Source: Candidatus Peribacteria bacterium (lineage in GTDB: Bacteria; Patescibacteriota; Gracilibacteria; UBA1369; LOWO2-01-FULL-3). Taken from it: DNA of 53,577 nt. Below, piece by piece: positions 12,001 through 19,279 of this stretch (within the stretch, counting starts at the first letter, position 1; each line of letters begins with the position of its first letter). The notes under the pieces were generated by a model that saw only the letters and a list, made by a program, of their open reading frames with translations, was not told the origin of the DNA and did not search any database. The stretch is taken from the NCBI GenBank assembly GCA_943357285.1, contig CALRGJ010000009.1, positions 1 to 53,577 on the forward strand, written 5' to 3'. The translations under genes and the position numbers were made by a program.

Positions 12001-14237
12001 CAGATAAAACTGATCCAATAACAAAGGATAAATTAAAAACTACACCAATAAAAAAAATAATTTGGAGTGATTTGACCGCAATGGTGGATGAAGATGGGAA
12101 TGGATTTACTTTTGATGACAGAATTAATCCTAATTTCAATATTGGTCCTTTCCTAAATGAAGGAGATATTGGTGATCACAAATTCTTGCTTCATGTCGTG
12201 GATGCCTCTGGCAAGGATGCGAGCTTACAATTTGTTGTACATGTAGTGGCTCCAAATGTTAGCCTGGATCAATCATTTGCTACAACATCAGTAGCTACCG
12301 GAACAACACTTCCAATGACTGCTCAATTCCCATTCTGGTTAATGCGTAATCGTTATATTGAAAGAGTTATTAAAGGTAAACTCACTTTGGTTCCAAGAAT
12401 TGATAAAGTGAGAGAATCAACTACCAGGGATGATGGCTCATACAATATTTCAGATTTCGATTTGGAAGATATGATTTTGGTGGAAAATGCTGAAGGAAAA
12501 ATTGTAGCTGAAATAAATCCAAAGACTGGAAATGTTGGCAAAATAGAGACCGGATATAAGACAATTACCAATGAGGCTCTCCCTCCAAATATACCAACCA
12601 GCGTAAGCGTTGTGGACAAAAACAATCAGATTTTGGGTACGATCTATTTGGTTTCAAATGCAAATTCGGACGTACAGACATATCAAAATTATGGATTCAA
12701 TACTGCAAATATTGAGTTCATACATGGCACAAACGTAGACGATTTAGACGAAGCTGATAATTTCATTTTTGAAAATTTACCTGGTAATGATCCTGATAAT
12801 CCAGGTGGAGTAGTTCTCAAAAATACTGTGGAAAATAAGATTATGGCTTCAATTGATAGTACTGGAAATATCGTAGTGATTGATCAACGTATTACTCTCA
12901 CTCAAAAGCCAAATGATCATGTAGATGACCCTCTAATTATTCAGATTAATTTTGAAGGAAAAGCTGTAGGAGAAGTTTATATTGCTCTTACAAATTCCGC
13001 TCTTGTGATAGGACCTGATGATGTTCCCTTTATGAGTCCTAGAAAACCTTCCGAAGGAGTACTACAAGGATCGCAGATTAGCTCCGGCAAGTTTAATATT
13101 GCCAACTTGATTTTTGATCCAGGATTTAAATTCACACAACAAGACCTAGTAAAAAGAAAGGACTTCGTAAAAGTACTGCTAAAAATGATTTGTATTATTC
13201 CTAGGCCGGAAGCTTATGAGCCGTTTAAATCTGGTGCAGGCTATGCCGATAACAATATACTTGCTGACTACCATCCAGACATTAAAGAGGCTACTTTGCT
13301 TGGATTTGTAGATGGATATAAAGGAGAAAGTAATGAACAAGGACTGTTCCCATTCAAACCAGAAAATAATATTACACGAGCTGAGGCAGTAAAAATTATT
13401 CTAAAAGCTCTACAATATCGTAATATCGTAGATGTCAGTGGCTTGAAAGAAGGCGATCCATGGTTTGGCGATTATATGAAAGCTGCACAAGACTTAACTC
13501 CATATTTAAAAGGGTTAAAACCACTTCAAAATAATTTTATTATTACAGCTGAAGAAGCGAAGGATCCGAATAAACTAATGACTTTTGGTGAATTGATTAT
13601 GATGGTACAGAGAGTTCTTGAAACTTATAATTGTTTTGAAGAAGATAGTGATAGTAATGGATTGACTGATTACTGCGAAGCAAAATATGATATTAGCGAT
13701 CCAAAAGCTGACCAAGACAAAGATGGTCTTAATAATGCATTGGAATGCGCTGATAACCTAAGTCCACTGGATCCAGATACTGATGGTGGTGGAGTGACTG
13801 ACGGCAAAGAAATAGCTGCTCATACAAATCCACTAGATCCAACTGACGATGCTTTAGATGATGACAATGATGGATTGTCTAACTATGATGAAGTTAATAT
13901 TTATCATACAGATCCGAATAATCCGGATACAGACGGTGGTGGAAAAACAGATGGCAAAGAAGTAGAAAACTGTGGAGACCCATTAGATAAGATCGATGAT
14001 AAAGAAACCTTAGCATGCAAAAATCAAAGCGTTCCAGGACTTTATATTGTACCTGCAGAATGTAATACTTGTCCTTGCATCTCTACATTCCTACATAAGG
14101 CTGAACTAATACCAGGAGATATTTTCTTCTCAGTTGTTGGCACATATTATTCACAGTATTATGACACCAAACCAAACGATAAAACCTATATTTTTACGAA
14201 AGGTAACGAGGTTCAAATACAATCAATAAACAAATAA
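3..14237 (+). CDS. Giant multidomain surface protein, 5'-truncated by the window
   Basis: About 4,744 codons are visible; the frame is open to the left edge and no signal peptide is seen, so the true start lies outside. Visible order: an N-terminal region (residues 60-800) with a weak peptidase C25/caspase-like look (LVGNIPLPVV near 70, NSCYTG with Cys792) and a PDZ-like segment near 523-546 (GLQKGDVIVKVNG); a Ca-binding Asp-rich stretch near 906; an N/G/T-rich linker 1370-1500; four invasin/Big-1-like Ig domains about 1600-2050; FG-GAP-like repeats 2416-2553; a DUF11-like domain about 2690-2790; an LPDLP-rich segment 3320-3430; FN3-like and PKD domains 3860-4086; SLH-like sequence about 4383-4546; thrombospondin-type-3 repeats 4546-4667. 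It is probably exported and bound to the cell surface as adhesin, stalk or protease. Protease activity is a guess; the surface role is well supported. The stop is 1 nt before the next ATG, so it heads a five-gene operon. Confidence 0.85.
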   Translation: MLRYAEDVRKNNDLRYAEDVRKSNDLTDVKIVFYDKNKDSVQDLSSALENLYLNGDGANKNRLAGVVLVGNIPLPVVNKEGNRYISMFPYTDFSDQAYKYNPETKSFERNASVAFPKPEIWHGVIRSPSDDFAGREQLAEYFDKNHLYYEGVEMFSKFDRRMFFGDLVHEEEQLNPDSFKQYLKYITSFEDLAYMRYNKFWAQELSSQSMEVLKDIPAEIKPKTENKALQDFLKDTNPLENVPDIYAKSIIDQNLIPYYQVLSKYIGSTNDFSYNTARYEKSTNGSPNIDSVVGLIGIKDEYTKYYLKSVNEALEKKINEVAAKIQEPLNIVDYSKLTGKIGNQDFVIQASDNGVPINVNGLFYNFNYKNEQDGKWYINGTDTAILESPKQCVPLLGSTKSSYFDKNLSFNPKAVGGEYSILTRSLRSDNGATGTDLHTAGVYTRMLSPSSAGAKDSELFTATGGAYAGQANSDGTYNTGAIIEDNPAYGISAFINNPLAGKGTNYRSPIERDVKNIPSQNLNQIDDQGLQKGDVIVKVNGQDLNYAYSFDQAIENSYQSVKYVLDTINDNNVTPSQQFKNFPYPIKFRPGDNPDVKRNATAVVGYFSVDFYRNGKAGKKYFSFTVRNASTTDKGLTSDYPPQGDTRAYVLLDTPTNINFNDASIYSDDSRSQGAIFTLYRNKNDGYNNGSYDASAGCNANSTSKNSDRCLGMVATIPVLDPAGSLAPILMTIPGLGDRLKFPEKVKRNNLGQNSAEEDDYTKHVDSYQFPGGLQTDYHKYDDVDQVYFNSCYTGLPSVAATSVDSNPYRFVLDASTIETDPNAIHNVAPDFYGQLMKQFETFINSGTAKQIDYSTNNGTAESSTYDPKTSIWAGRDKVDASEIILNSEPKLTLKDFSDYYGLFDGMDNDGNGLTDYKWIDSDNDGVFDLKYYDFKEADLEYGIPSWDIQEIARKLLSHDASYTIPYGVPSFPNKKFDKDVTLTVKADSVKKLPSLILHNEPTDYTISQQMKSQTAFSLPIDNPRYVAFQTAPKKGPDYPADQNQPSKPNLDVQAIINSLGDTNPPVYPGQIQKIKYVNLFDSDISNMAQLQSAIITKATELASLPGSYRIIDTNAAPDKYTQKDIIDAILNNYLSPVVNNNDSDSPASGFNLEKASSKKIYDALGWLKMSIDEKHQYILQYYLSGGDNGYAADRTLLPSPAGSQAAFGYEAAYLVLDGDKSSFDMNFNKAVPEEKDNVFDPIYQITNPGSGANGGQGQGEESDSSDQGAQKDGEDFEFVWVQDFLKEMKKFIDSLKTEPQFTNECFSPESWNPGYKDKLPVGPAKTGDVSAPAIDTNVPDPNANQVQINSYVYHEIAGYDDLLQKIEAQKNAPVTSSENGSVGVVNAENNGTGSGTTGENGATNVNNTVGNTSTQGTGLQQILDNISKDAGIVKKNSTINNSGSDGAGTSNTSVSNVGNGGLKNAGNSLNGTVTTTENNGVTGNTGDAGGGANATSDTTQNEKDLQILKSTLIEDKAPISRGPQTKPVETPQKTAEIQKVETPVEIQKEPEIKPEPNQKWEEYFIGGKYYQKFLPKRPQTNVRRLLAEVLTDNPFVNASTDDFSKYIVESNDSMVADNSSLMKIEAVIFDSKGNAEINGSHKVKFSISSDLVSFKGNNIVDSKNGIATVYIKAGKITGDFYIKAEVLKDNGKVDTNYQVVTKNLNLVAGEPASVDIKSDSGVLVANNQSKMILNVVLKDKFGNVANNSFEKIGIFVNDKVKIDQKNDSDNKLIGTQLDTLDGGASVELFAGIKSGSADVVAVVMDQELQDKLLEAGNNIGSIDFKKYVGATKSFQILDKVDLALEIFDENFKAISELPADGKSIVRLGVKLLNNGQIVKAFNGPVKFTVLKTNLGNFVSNPPSHLVNGELNPANISFKAGKVTGDEEILISIPGFASDSFKFKVKANKATQIMLSGSEDIVDTNSAKQVILTAKVLDENGNIVEGDNGTVINFYASKATTDLINFSANKAVTKNGVATVQITGKNISGSANIIAESSGLTNGKIPLKINKHVTSDIVKNFSPRSLYVSLLGGAYGQVGDQNNLANSILFSKGQVETISTVTATQSEKKRMFAVDGYGKIDFLTSTVYGKVIGATNSFPYQKVSISDDIAGDDLANVFLVPKTDSPVLLVDEKTNMPDKDGVFVKTLDEANKSMFSQDADGVYVKVGSDTKMKVDKYGRIFINDEVYKLRIPTKDDQLDVSTFAFILAKGGSDIAMISFNQNFGKGVNTISFGENIQNLTPGIYVESITTKNKYSFTSAYSGNSTAEPQGIYFIDNEEEIDTNQAPGFGYSSLDGAKKEFGLGFQGSNKHMLLFAAGNSVGASFVPYASDSGIIYGDPTIKLKVDGNLVSKDTGYSKDIGKSIFSGQEPIQQMIEFDANGDDYEDLLLVYESGLIRLMENEISNKRFRDRGYILNIYGGIESIAKIDVDNDGYDDLAVGTKQPCNAGEQCVSLIKNTNGNFDRKPLNLALQDRKVYEMKGSDMNNDGCQDLVTSDSSGSISIFYNKSDGKSCNGLETNYGYSKNFGFTLKSGLNEVANLFLNYPGMETPDDGKDKANADGSEAGKSNWYKFIQFSLPTTQPPAVNPKEKDPAFSSAQYAKDGIDLQNTILGSGQITTKDVPQQTFNKNYDFIHISEDGRFKGKSVKEAKDLNGGSVANGDVIEYLIALQNDSDQAVNNLMLSDATPTSMTLIQSSLKCLDAGCSDKLEWLDTGTSLRSAIIKNISIPAKGKRIISYQMTVDLTPKVHFDIGNNFVKYPSNANDPYQDIMVRPEVNPDGIITYLYSTGAKTYEKFDVNPANNSKNALDDAFEKIGLPSPTELLKNANGELSPEVKASLQKFSGSQYSDKDYNGCADSWNSVLTNAQDTGEAVANGIGNILGAMRCSGAGCLPIPYNIALLTPNAMGPGTPGFPAFLAGTPNPPFFGFFLPSYTISSLRLYLSPTLTMGLGTAICSGPNSAAGMCFAFAAPGGIPGACSAIKASVDQAISSAKSAVVDTATGQSAVITDGEGTGGTKGVNMGGSFGSPDSPLSGNAKVNIKIPGFPSVVTNWLDGEIDEIYSKLLRFPTFYFILPDFSKVAQESKLAGKEFSFSSFHDFATSLSNFPFVKLEGKEILIKVPAISPKEIAKYKIQADAWLKHMENELQKYNAWNCSANENRKTICDNIMVNMQNLMASVKRTMDMLDKIANLPKDILQFKNMQSKYATQIICYLDAITNYTGGYIKRQQKIIESWIKTIQDVIRTFKEWKVLLDVVADYQQSCDKCKSDRFGKLGLLMQLFVAIPDIPIIPLPKWPDVVVDFSQIKTGIKIVWPDVVFRPEPITLPNLPDITLPEVLPDVNIDLSGLNFNVNLPDLSKFSLPTLPDLPQIPIPQLPDLPRPPKIPGLPKIVGKLMANLKVVFKILCLLKNGFIPIPETTLNTELETLTQPSVDAILPLIKNLGMQYPPIQYSYVDQIRITGKLSFDVDTNLIYVVADKGAQIWNEGITSFVKSINRITNIPFGQALNTLIQEAINKAAAEAQKSINEGTNTVNDAADNALPLSFDTSEMMSFKKEMDDYVASVKAEATTPDVYHLVATQHFIDSTDPILNRSLADVKAGIKFEDLPDGGNLKQLAEIRNQMIASVDSLNSSTNILSEIEDFNEFNKILVDNNDQRIDLIAANPTVSDLGLSNISDTVSGKTLAFSFLGKDIENTINQAANSANLPDKRNLIASAIDFTPQSAVESANTPATTPAGFSVSAGGTNESVLNYATELKGRTNIVFSDVDHDKDTDIIYSMGGDVYMKTNYKNTPNLAKGDLIVGFTKNTVGDYVNAGGGGVQGVQVPYIGTGKIDISWLATEDAISYEVVLRKSIYDEFKDAAYSFKINVTDLSDKSAPRISEKIPNGNYYVSVFAVNSLGNKSLESEVIIAAPQSCADNDAPMPVINTTNYTLPIFKNLQIDASASFDPDGEVEQYYLETVPFETDKTDPITKDKLKTTPIKKIIWSDLTAMVDEDGNGFTFDDRINPNFNIGPFLNEGDIGDHKFLLHVVDASGKDASLQFVVHVVAPNVSLDQSFATTSVATGTTLPMTAQFPFWLMRNRYIERVIKGKLTLVPRIDKVRESTTRDDGSYNISDFDLEDMILVENAEGKIVAEINPKTGNVGKIETGYKTITNEALPPNIPTSVSVVDKNNQILGTIYLVSNANSDVQTYQNYGFNTANIEFIHGTNVDDLDEADNFIFENLPGNDPDNPGGVVLKNTVENKIMASIDSTGNIVVIDQRITLTQKPNDHVDDPLIIQINFEGKAVGEVYIALTNSALVIGPDDVPFMSPRKPSEGVLQGSQISSGKFNIANLIFDPGFKFTQQDLVKRKDFVKVLLKMICIIPRPEAYEPFKSGAGYADNNILADYHPDIKEATLLGFVDGYKGESNEQGLFPFKPENNITRAEAVKIILKALQYRNIVDVSGLKEGDPWFGDYMKAAQDLTPYLKGLKPLQNNFIITAEEAKDPNKLMTFGELIMMVQRVLETYNCFEEDSDSNGLTDYCEAKYDISDPKADQDKDGLNNALECADNLSPLDPDTDGGGVTDGKEIAAHTNPLDPTDDALDDDNDGLSNYDEVNIYHTDPNNPDTDGGGKTDGKEVENCGDPLDKIDDKETLACKNQSVPGLYIVPAECNTCPCISTFLHKAELIPGDIFFSVVGTYYSQYYDTKPNDKTYIFTKGNEVQIQSINK
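6..77 (+). repeat. 36-bp tandem duplication at window edge
   Basis: Positions 6-41 and 42-77 are the same 36-bp unit with one mismatch. It encodes two copies of the 12-residue unit LRYAEDVRK(N/S)ND in the giant gene. The mismatch argues against a pure assembly echo, but the position at the extreme left edge makes an artefact possible. Confidence 0.8.
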
Positions 14238-14238
14238 A

Positions 14239-14820
14239 ATGAAAAAAAGTTTATTTATAATTGGGATTATCTTAACTCTCATCATGCAATCTGTAACAGC
14301 ATTTGCTTCTGCAGAAGATGACAAAAATAAGGCAGCCCTAATTAAGATTCTTGATTCAGCGCAAATGAGTCAATGTCAGTCTGCCTTAACACCTATTTAC
14401 GATATAGAGCTAAAGCAATTCATGGAATTTTTAGAGAAAAATTTCCAAAATAAAAGCAGTACCAGTTCATTAACAAATATTGCAATTGCGCGCTATCAGG
14501 ACTTCAAAGAGAATTTGAATAATCTTTTTGCCAAAGTTAGTATCAATGGCTCTAACCAGAGTTATTTGGCGGCACAAAATGCCTATGTGCTTTGTGCAAA
14601 TATTAAAAATGAATATTTTTCACAGGCTAAAAAAACAATGATTGACCATATAAAGAAGACTGCTGCAGTAAAAACAACGACAATTATGCTTGAAAAATAC
14701 CAAGGAATTAATAGTAAATTGAGAGATATGAACACCTCTATTTCACAGATGTATGGATACTTTATGTCTTTCAATAAAATGCTCCCTGGATTCATAGAGC
14801 AATGCTTAACATCAGGTTAA
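14239..14820 (+). CDS. Secreted helical protein of unknown function (surface operon, gene 2)
   Basis: 193 codons. The N-terminus MKKSLFIIGIILTLIMQ followed by AFASAED is a typical signal peptide with AxA-type cleavage near residue 25. The mature part is predominantly helical, Lys/Gln/Asn-rich, with scattered cysteines that could form disulfides outside the membrane. The ATG lies 1 nt after the stop of the giant gene and there is no ribosome binding site, so translation is probably coupled. I do not recognise the family. The arrangement suggests an accessory or assembly partner of the giant surface protein; this is inference from position only. Confidence 0.85.
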   Translation: MKKSLFIIGIILTLIMQSVTAFASAEDDKNKAALIKILDSAQMSQCQSALTPIYDIELKQFMEFLEKNFQNKSSTSSLTNIAIARYQDFKENLNNLFAKVSINGSNQSYLAAQNAYVLCANIKNEYFSQAKKTMIDHIKKTAAVKTTTIMLEKYQGINSKLRDMNTSISQMYGYFMSFNKMLPGFIEQCLTSG

Positions 14821-14821
14821 A

Positions 14822-15526
14822 ATGAAGTTTTTTAAACAAATTTTGATAACTTTTTTTACAGCCATAATGACTGTCACTTTGTTCTATGGCGGTTATACAA
14901 TTTTTGCTGCCGGTGAGAAAAAAATAAACTTCAGAGCAGCAAATAACTTCTATGATGCCTTCGATGGATATCATGGAGAAATGAATACCTATTTCAACAA
15001 TAAAATTGAAAAAATGTTGGTACTGATTGATAGCGATGGATTTTACCAAGATGCAGAAAAAAGAAAAAAATTCTTAGCACCATCAGGACTTCCAGACAGC
15101 GCTACCACATCAGAAATTCTGAAGGCATGTGGCGAAGATAATTTTAGCAGTTACTGTGTCGGAATCGGATCACTACAAATATATTCTGAATATTTGACCA
15201 AGCTTCAGTACTTAAAGAGAACTTTAGATTTTAGTCCATGGGGACAAGGTAGTACTTTTGAAGGAGGAGTTATTGCTACGGATTTATTACGTAAACAGTA
15301 TAAAAAGGCTGATACCATAGATAAAGAATCTCAAGATGCCAAAGCAGTTTTGGAGGCTAGCGTAGCCGCTTACAACGAATTCCGAATGGCTTATCCTATG
15401 CATAAAAAATATCAAGAAATGTTAAATAAATTAACTAAATATAAATTAGTTTTGAAAGATGTTCGTTTACGCGTAGCTGAATTCCCAGTGCGCTTTGTAG
15501 ATGCCAGTACCAGTCAATGCCAATAA
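14822..15526 (+). CDS. Secreted or membrane-anchored protein of unknown function (surface operon, gene 3)
   Basis: 234 codons. The first 30 residues form a hydrophobic signal or anchor ([12 protein letters not shown], then GGYTIFAAG). The rest is charged and helical with aromatic patches ([15 protein letters not shown]) and three cysteines, one close to the C-terminus. It starts 1 nt after the previous stop and ends 2 nt before the next probable start. No known domain is recognised. By context it belongs to the same surface or secretion unit as its neighbours. Confidence 0.83.
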   Translation: MKFFKQILITFFTAIMTVTLFYGGYTIFAAGEKKINFRAANNFYDAFDGYHGEMNTYFNNKIEKMLVLIDSDGFYQDAEKRKKFLAPSGLPDSATTSEILKACGEDNFSSYCVGIGSLQIYSEYLTKLQYLKRTLDFSPWGQGSTFEGGVIATDLLRKQYKKADTIDKESQDAKAVLEASVAAYNEFRMAYPMHKKYQEMLNKLTKYKLVLKDVRLRVAEFPVRFVDASTSQCQ

Positions 15527-15528
15527 AA

Positions 15529-17319
15529 ATGAAAAAGTTTTTACCAATCATTATAGGTCTGATAATCGGAGTGGGTATATCCGCCGGTTTGATCTATTCC
15601 CATAATGAACAGGTTGCTTACGGAGATGATAACGTAGGTTGGTGGAATAGCTTTGTGGCTGGATCAGATAATGATTTGTTTGATTGGCGTACGGTTTTTG
15701 CGCCTACAGATCCATCAAAGAAAGGTAAAAATTTATATAATTTAATCTATAAAAAGGTTACCAGAGATTCCAGTAAGGATGCTTTAAAGGAAGTAGCAAA
15801 AAACTTTGGAATGACTCCGGAACAAGCTAGAGCTGCTATCAATGGAACGTTGGCAACAGTTTTCAATAGCTCCAAACACTCTCAAATGACTCAGGCAGAT
15901 GCGGCAAGAGTTATTTCAAAAATTCAAACTAATTTTGCCGATTTAGCTGAGCTATTCCAAGTACAGAAAGAAATTGAAACGCAGGTGGCACCTACCGAGA
16001 TGTTTGCAAATGGAGACTTGAGTGATTCTGGGTTTGATTTAGTCTATGACCTTTCACTAATTGAAGATGTTCTGTTTTTGAAAAAATCTCCAGTAACGGT
16101 TGGTGGTGTTTATGAGGATGCTTTCACTGCTCCATTGAGTCCTGCGGTTGAGTTAAAAACCAAACAAAATGCCTATGTACCAAATGAATTTGAAGTAGCA
16201 TATTTGCCATTAACTGACGTGAATGGCGGATTTATTGATATTACAAAAAAGGAGATTGCTCTAGGTAGTGAGAAAAAAATAAAACCTGAAGTTTTAATAC
16301 AAGATATTTGTGATACGGATAATGGCTTGGCTAACGCTTTAAATAACTATACTGGCGATAAAATCAGTGGTACTGGCGGTGAAAATCCTGATGCTCAAAA
16401 TGATAATGGAGATGCAGATAATAAAAACGACAAGAATGATAAAAATAATAATGAAAATGCTGCAAATGCTGCCAAAAATATTACTGGTGGAGTAAGTCCT
16501 GCACCTGCAGATACCTGGGGTAGCCAGTGGTGTGCCGGAATTAATGATTCAAGTGTATTCGCCGGAATAGGAGCTTCAGGATTTGGTACCTTGGGAGGTG
16601 CTCAGAATAATTATATTGTTGGAGGTAATGATTCTACTTACTCAAGCAACCTTGTGAATACCAAGGCCAGCGTATGTTTTGATGTAAAATTAATTCCGAA
16701 GGTAGTTTCCAGCTATATGCAGGATCAAAGCTGTATTCTCTGTGAAATACAGAAAATAAATGAATATATGGCAAAAACCATGAACCATACTTTAATTCCA
16801 AATAAAGCCACAGGTAATCTTATGGAATCAGCAAAATGTAAACAGTCTGTATCTGTGCCACTGATTAATTTACAGTTTATTACTATTTGGAATCCGGTTC
16901 CTACACCATCAAATGATAAGTTAATTTTTGGTAGAAATATTTTGGAGGAATGGAATAATTATATTAAAACTTATGAACCGGAATTAGTGAGTAAATTAAG
17001 TTTTGATAGCCCAAATAGGCCTGACTTAACAGATGGCTTCAATAACAAGTTACAAGAACAAATTGGAGCTCAAAATCAAACTCAATCTGAAAGAGGAGAT
17101 TCAATTAGAAAAATCAAAGCTAAAGCAGCAGCTGAAGCTAATTCGAATGTACAAAGTGATGATCTTTCAAATGATATCAATAACAACATGATCTATTCTC
17201 GAAATGTTCTACAAGAGATGAATCAAATGAATTCTCTATTTAAAAATTTCAAGGACACTTTCAGTAAAATGACTACTGACGCTCTACAGAAAACAGTTAG
17301 TAAACCTAATACTAATTAA
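15529..17319 (+). CDS. Secreted protein of unknown function with CxxC motif (surface operon, gene 4)
   Basis: I start it at the ATG at 15529 ([14 protein letters not shown], about 596 codons), 2 nt after the upstream stop; an in-frame ATG at 15517 would overlap the previous gene. A signal or anchor helix covers residues 1-25. A low-complexity N/D/K-rich linker near residues 290-325 divides an N-terminal helical part from a C-terminal part. The C-terminal part has an SCILCEI CxxC motif, further cysteines and a long helical tail. This could be a disulfide-stabilised exported protein. I do not recognise a family. Confidence 0.83.
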   Translation: MKKFLPIIIGLIIGVGISAGLIYSHNEQVAYGDDNVGWWNSFVAGSDNDLFDWRTVFAPTDPSKKGKNLYNLIYKKVTRDSSKDALKEVAKNFGMTPEQARAAINGTLATVFNSSKHSQMTQADAARVISKIQTNFADLAELFQVQKEIETQVAPTEMFANGDLSDSGFDLVYDLSLIEDVLFLKKSPVTVGGVYEDAFTAPLSPAVELKTKQNAYVPNEFEVAYLPLTDVNGGFIDITKKEIALGSEKKIKPEVLIQDICDTDNGLANALNNYTGDKISGTGGENPDAQNDNGDADNKNDKNDKNNNENAANAAKNITGGVSPAPADTWGSQWCAGINDSSVFAGIGASGFGTLGGAQNNYIVGGNDSTYSSNLVNTKASVCFDVKLIPKVVSSYMQDQSCILCEIQKINEYMAKTMNHTLIPNKATGNLMESAKCKQSVSVPLINLQFITIWNPVPTPSNDKLIFGRNILEEWNNYIKTYEPELVSKLSFDSPNRPDLTDGFNNKLQEQIGAQNQTQSERGDSIRKIKAKAAAEANSNVQSDDLSNDINNNMIYSRNVLQEMNQMNSLFKNFKDTFSKMTTDALQKTVSKPNTN

Positions 17320-18501
17320 ATGAAAAAATACAGAATTATAATTAGTATCGGTTTAATGTTGTTGCTAAACAACGCTGTTGCCTATGCCGATCCGACAACT
17401 CAGGATAGTGAGGGAAATCTGAGTGTAATTCGCTGTATCCAGAAAGGGAATATAGAGTTTGGCGCTTTCTTAAGCAGCATGATTTATAATGATAGTTTTA
17501 CAGAAGGAATTATAGAGCCTTGGAATGACGTATTGAGTAGAAATCAGTGTCAAAGTAACGATGTTTATAGTTTGATAAAACAGGAAGATAAAATTCGCTC
17601 AGCAATTAGAGATGCCTTCCTAACATGTAATAATCAAGCCGTACCTCAGCTAAAGAAGTCCTATCAAAAATTGATGGTAGAAATTTATTATGTCAGACAC
17701 GTAGTTGATACTGGAGTCTTAGGCAGATTACCAGTACCGGCTCATACATCTGTTTTTAGAGATGCAGCCGTGGTGAGTAGAGATCAAATATATAGAGATA
17801 TGTCTGAAAAATATATCAAGGAAAGTTTTATGTCGCAGGCGGAATTTGATCTATTATTCTTAAAACTTGAGAGCAAATATTCTGACAGAAAAACTCAATA
17901 CTTGGAGTGCACAAAGAGTCCATGGGAAGAAGTGGGGAAAAAATGGAATGAATTTGTGAAATTTTTCAAAGAGGATGCTGCCGGATTGAAGGATGCCGGA
18001 AAAACAATAGGTGCCAAGTTAACTGGTGGAAAAGATGGGAAAGGTCCCTCTTTATTAAATGAGATGAAGACTATTAAATTTGTGGAAATATTTACTTCTG
18101 CTGACACTAAGGGTGCTGTTGCTGATTACGTAAAATCACTGGGACAAGTGAATATAAATAATCTGACACCGACAAATGCGCTGGATGAAGCTAAAAATTA
18201 TATTGATACACATATAACAAATGGAAGTGGCCTAACTCAAAGTCAATTTGCATCCATAACTACAAGTGCCCAGGAGCAGTACAGTATGGAGAAGGATATT
18301 TCAAAAATTAGAGCAAATTTTGATGCAAGATATAAGTCCGCTGCTGATGGAGGTACGGAAGAGTTTATTAATGCATTGGATGGGCGCCAGACAGGCGGAG
18401 CAGATGATGGCACACTGGAAATCATTGACACTACGTTCTCGCCTCTAAATCAAATTCTTAGCCTTACAACAAAGATCAAAGATAGACAATGTAAGCAGTA
18501 G
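17320..18501 (+). CDS. Secreted helical protein of unknown function (surface operon, gene 5)
   Basis: 393 codons, starting directly after the previous stop with no spacer. MKKYRIIISIGLMLLLNN followed by AVAYADP is a clear signal peptide with cleavage near residue 24. The mature protein is helical with several cysteines (RCIQKG, NQCQS, FLTCNN, LECTK, and RQCKQ at the C-terminus) and a Gly/Lys-rich hinge (KLTGGKDGKG). It resembles the other three small secreted proteins in general style (signal peptide, helices, spaced cysteines), though no sequence identity is obvious by eye. It is the last gene of the operon. Confidence 0.84.
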   Translation: MKKYRIIISIGLMLLLNNAVAYADPTTQDSEGNLSVIRCIQKGNIEFGAFLSSMIYNDSFTEGIIEPWNDVLSRNQCQSNDVYSLIKQEDKIRSAIRDAFLTCNNQAVPQLKKSYQKLMVEIYYVRHVVDTGVLGRLPVPAHTSVFRDAAVVSRDQIYRDMSEKYIKESFMSQAEFDLLFLKLESKYSDRKTQYLECTKSPWEEVGKKWNEFVKFFKEDAAGLKDAGKTIGAKLTGGKDGKGPSLLNEMKTIKFVEIFTSADTKGAVADYVKSLGQVNINNLTPTNALDEAKNYIDTHITNGSGLTQSQFASITTSAQEQYSMEKDISKIRANFDARYKSAADGGTEEFINALDGRQTGGADDGTLEIIDTTFSPLNQILSLTTKIKDRQCKQ

Positions 18502-18715
18502 GTCAATGAATAGAGATAATAGGTACACAAAATAAAAACCCCCTGGCAAGACCGGGGAGTTCTTAGGGCTTTTCTAGGATAGTTCGTGGGCACGAACTAA
18601 AGGGCAATTGGAGTTTTTTAAAATAGGTTTATTAACGTGTTTAGAGTCATTTGAGGCTGACCGGGCCATAAAACCTCTCAAGGTTTAGTACTAAAGGCTT
18701 TTCTAGGGCGTTTTT
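18502..18715. other. Non-coding spacer rich in hairpins
   Basis: 214 bp between convergent units. It holds the minus-strand terminator, a perfect inverted repeat (AGTTCGT at 18581-18587 and ACGAACT at 18592-18598), a second (AAACCT at 18671-18676 and AGGTTT at 18681-18686) and a 12-bp direct repeat GGCTTTTCTAGG at 18567-18578 and 18696-18707. No gene is seen. Confidence 0.7.
18531..18557 (-). terminator. Rho-independent terminator of the HTH/zinc-ribbon unit
   Basis: Read on the minus strand, a GC stem (GGGG paired with CCCC plus CC/GG, one bulged base, loop TCTTG) is followed by TTTTTATT. On the plus strand no T-run follows, so it serves the minus-strand genes. Confidence 0.65.
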
Positions 18716-18886
18716 TTATTTGTGTACTAATCCGAAGACCATATTCCTCATTCGTTCTTTGAGGTTGGCCTTCTCTTCAATCCCGTTGAATTCATAGGTC
18801 AGATCGCTCAATTCAGACGTGCAATATGGGCAATTGTGACCGTGACTCGAGATTGATTTTCCACAGGAGAGGCAGTGAATAATCAT
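18716..18886 (-). CDS. Small zinc-ribbon protein
   Basis: About 56 codons from the ATG at 18886 (MIIHCLSCGKSISSHG). Two CxxC pairs (CLSC near residue 5, CPYC near residue 20) form a classic zinc ribbon, followed by a charged helical tail ending GLVHK. A longer in-frame start at 18937 would overlap the upstream HTH gene by 41 nt; the 18886 start lies 10 nt beyond that gene's stop, so I prefer it. It is probably a nucleic-acid-binding or regulatory partner of the HTH protein in a two-gene operon. Exact role unknown. Confidence 0.7.
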   Translation of the reverse strand: MIIHCLSCGKSISSHGHNCPYCTSELSDLTYEFNGIEEKANLKERMRNMVFGLVHK

Positions 18887-18896
18887 TGTAAATTTT

Positions 18897-19220
18897 TTAG
18901 ATGATGTAGTGAGGCAGTCCTTCCTCGCCATTATCATCTTTCCTCAGAGTATAGAGTTTTTGATCGTCTGAAATTTCTTCTTCAGCGTTGTGTAATTCCG
19001 GCTGTGTCTCTGGCTGAGTGATTTCCGACATCTCATTGAGTCTAGCTCCCCTGGTCATACGAGACTCAAGGAACGCTTGAACGTCACTTTCTTTGATGCG
19101 ATATACTCTACCAAGCTTCACACCCCGGAGCTTACCCGCTTTGAGAAATTTCAAAATGGTAAAGGGATGGACCTGAAGAATATTTGCAACTTGCTCTGTC
19201 GTCAGAAATTTCTCAATCAT
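18897..19220 (-). CDS. Excisionase/MerR-type helix-turn-helix DNA-binding protein
   Basis: 107 codons. Residues 5-55 fit the HTH_17/excisionase-like fold: FLTTEQVANILQVHPFTILK, then GKLRGVKLGRVYRI and DVQAFLES. The C-terminal half is acidic and probably disordered. Such proteins bind DNA as small regulators or recombination directionality factors; no integrase is visible nearby, so a regulator is more likely. It has its own promoter (-35 TTGAAA, extended -10 TGCTAGAAT). The iteron-like repeats lie upstream of and within its leader, which suggests autoregulation or binding there (inference). Confidence 0.8.
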   Translation of the reverse strand: MIEKFLTTEQVANILQVHPFTILKFLKAGKLRGVKLGRVYRIKESDVQAFLESRMTRGARLNEMSEITQPETQPELHNAEEEISDDQKLYTLRKDDNGEEGLPHYII

Positions 19221-19279
19221 AGGAATTTTTGATTTTTCCGGCCTAGCGGCCGGAGTGGATTAAAACTTAAGCAACTTTA

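Noticed and set aside
18897-19220. Mobile element or prophage remnant based on an excisionase-type HTH
   Set aside because: No integrase, transposase or attachment repeats flank it; such HTH proteins are common chromosomal regulators.
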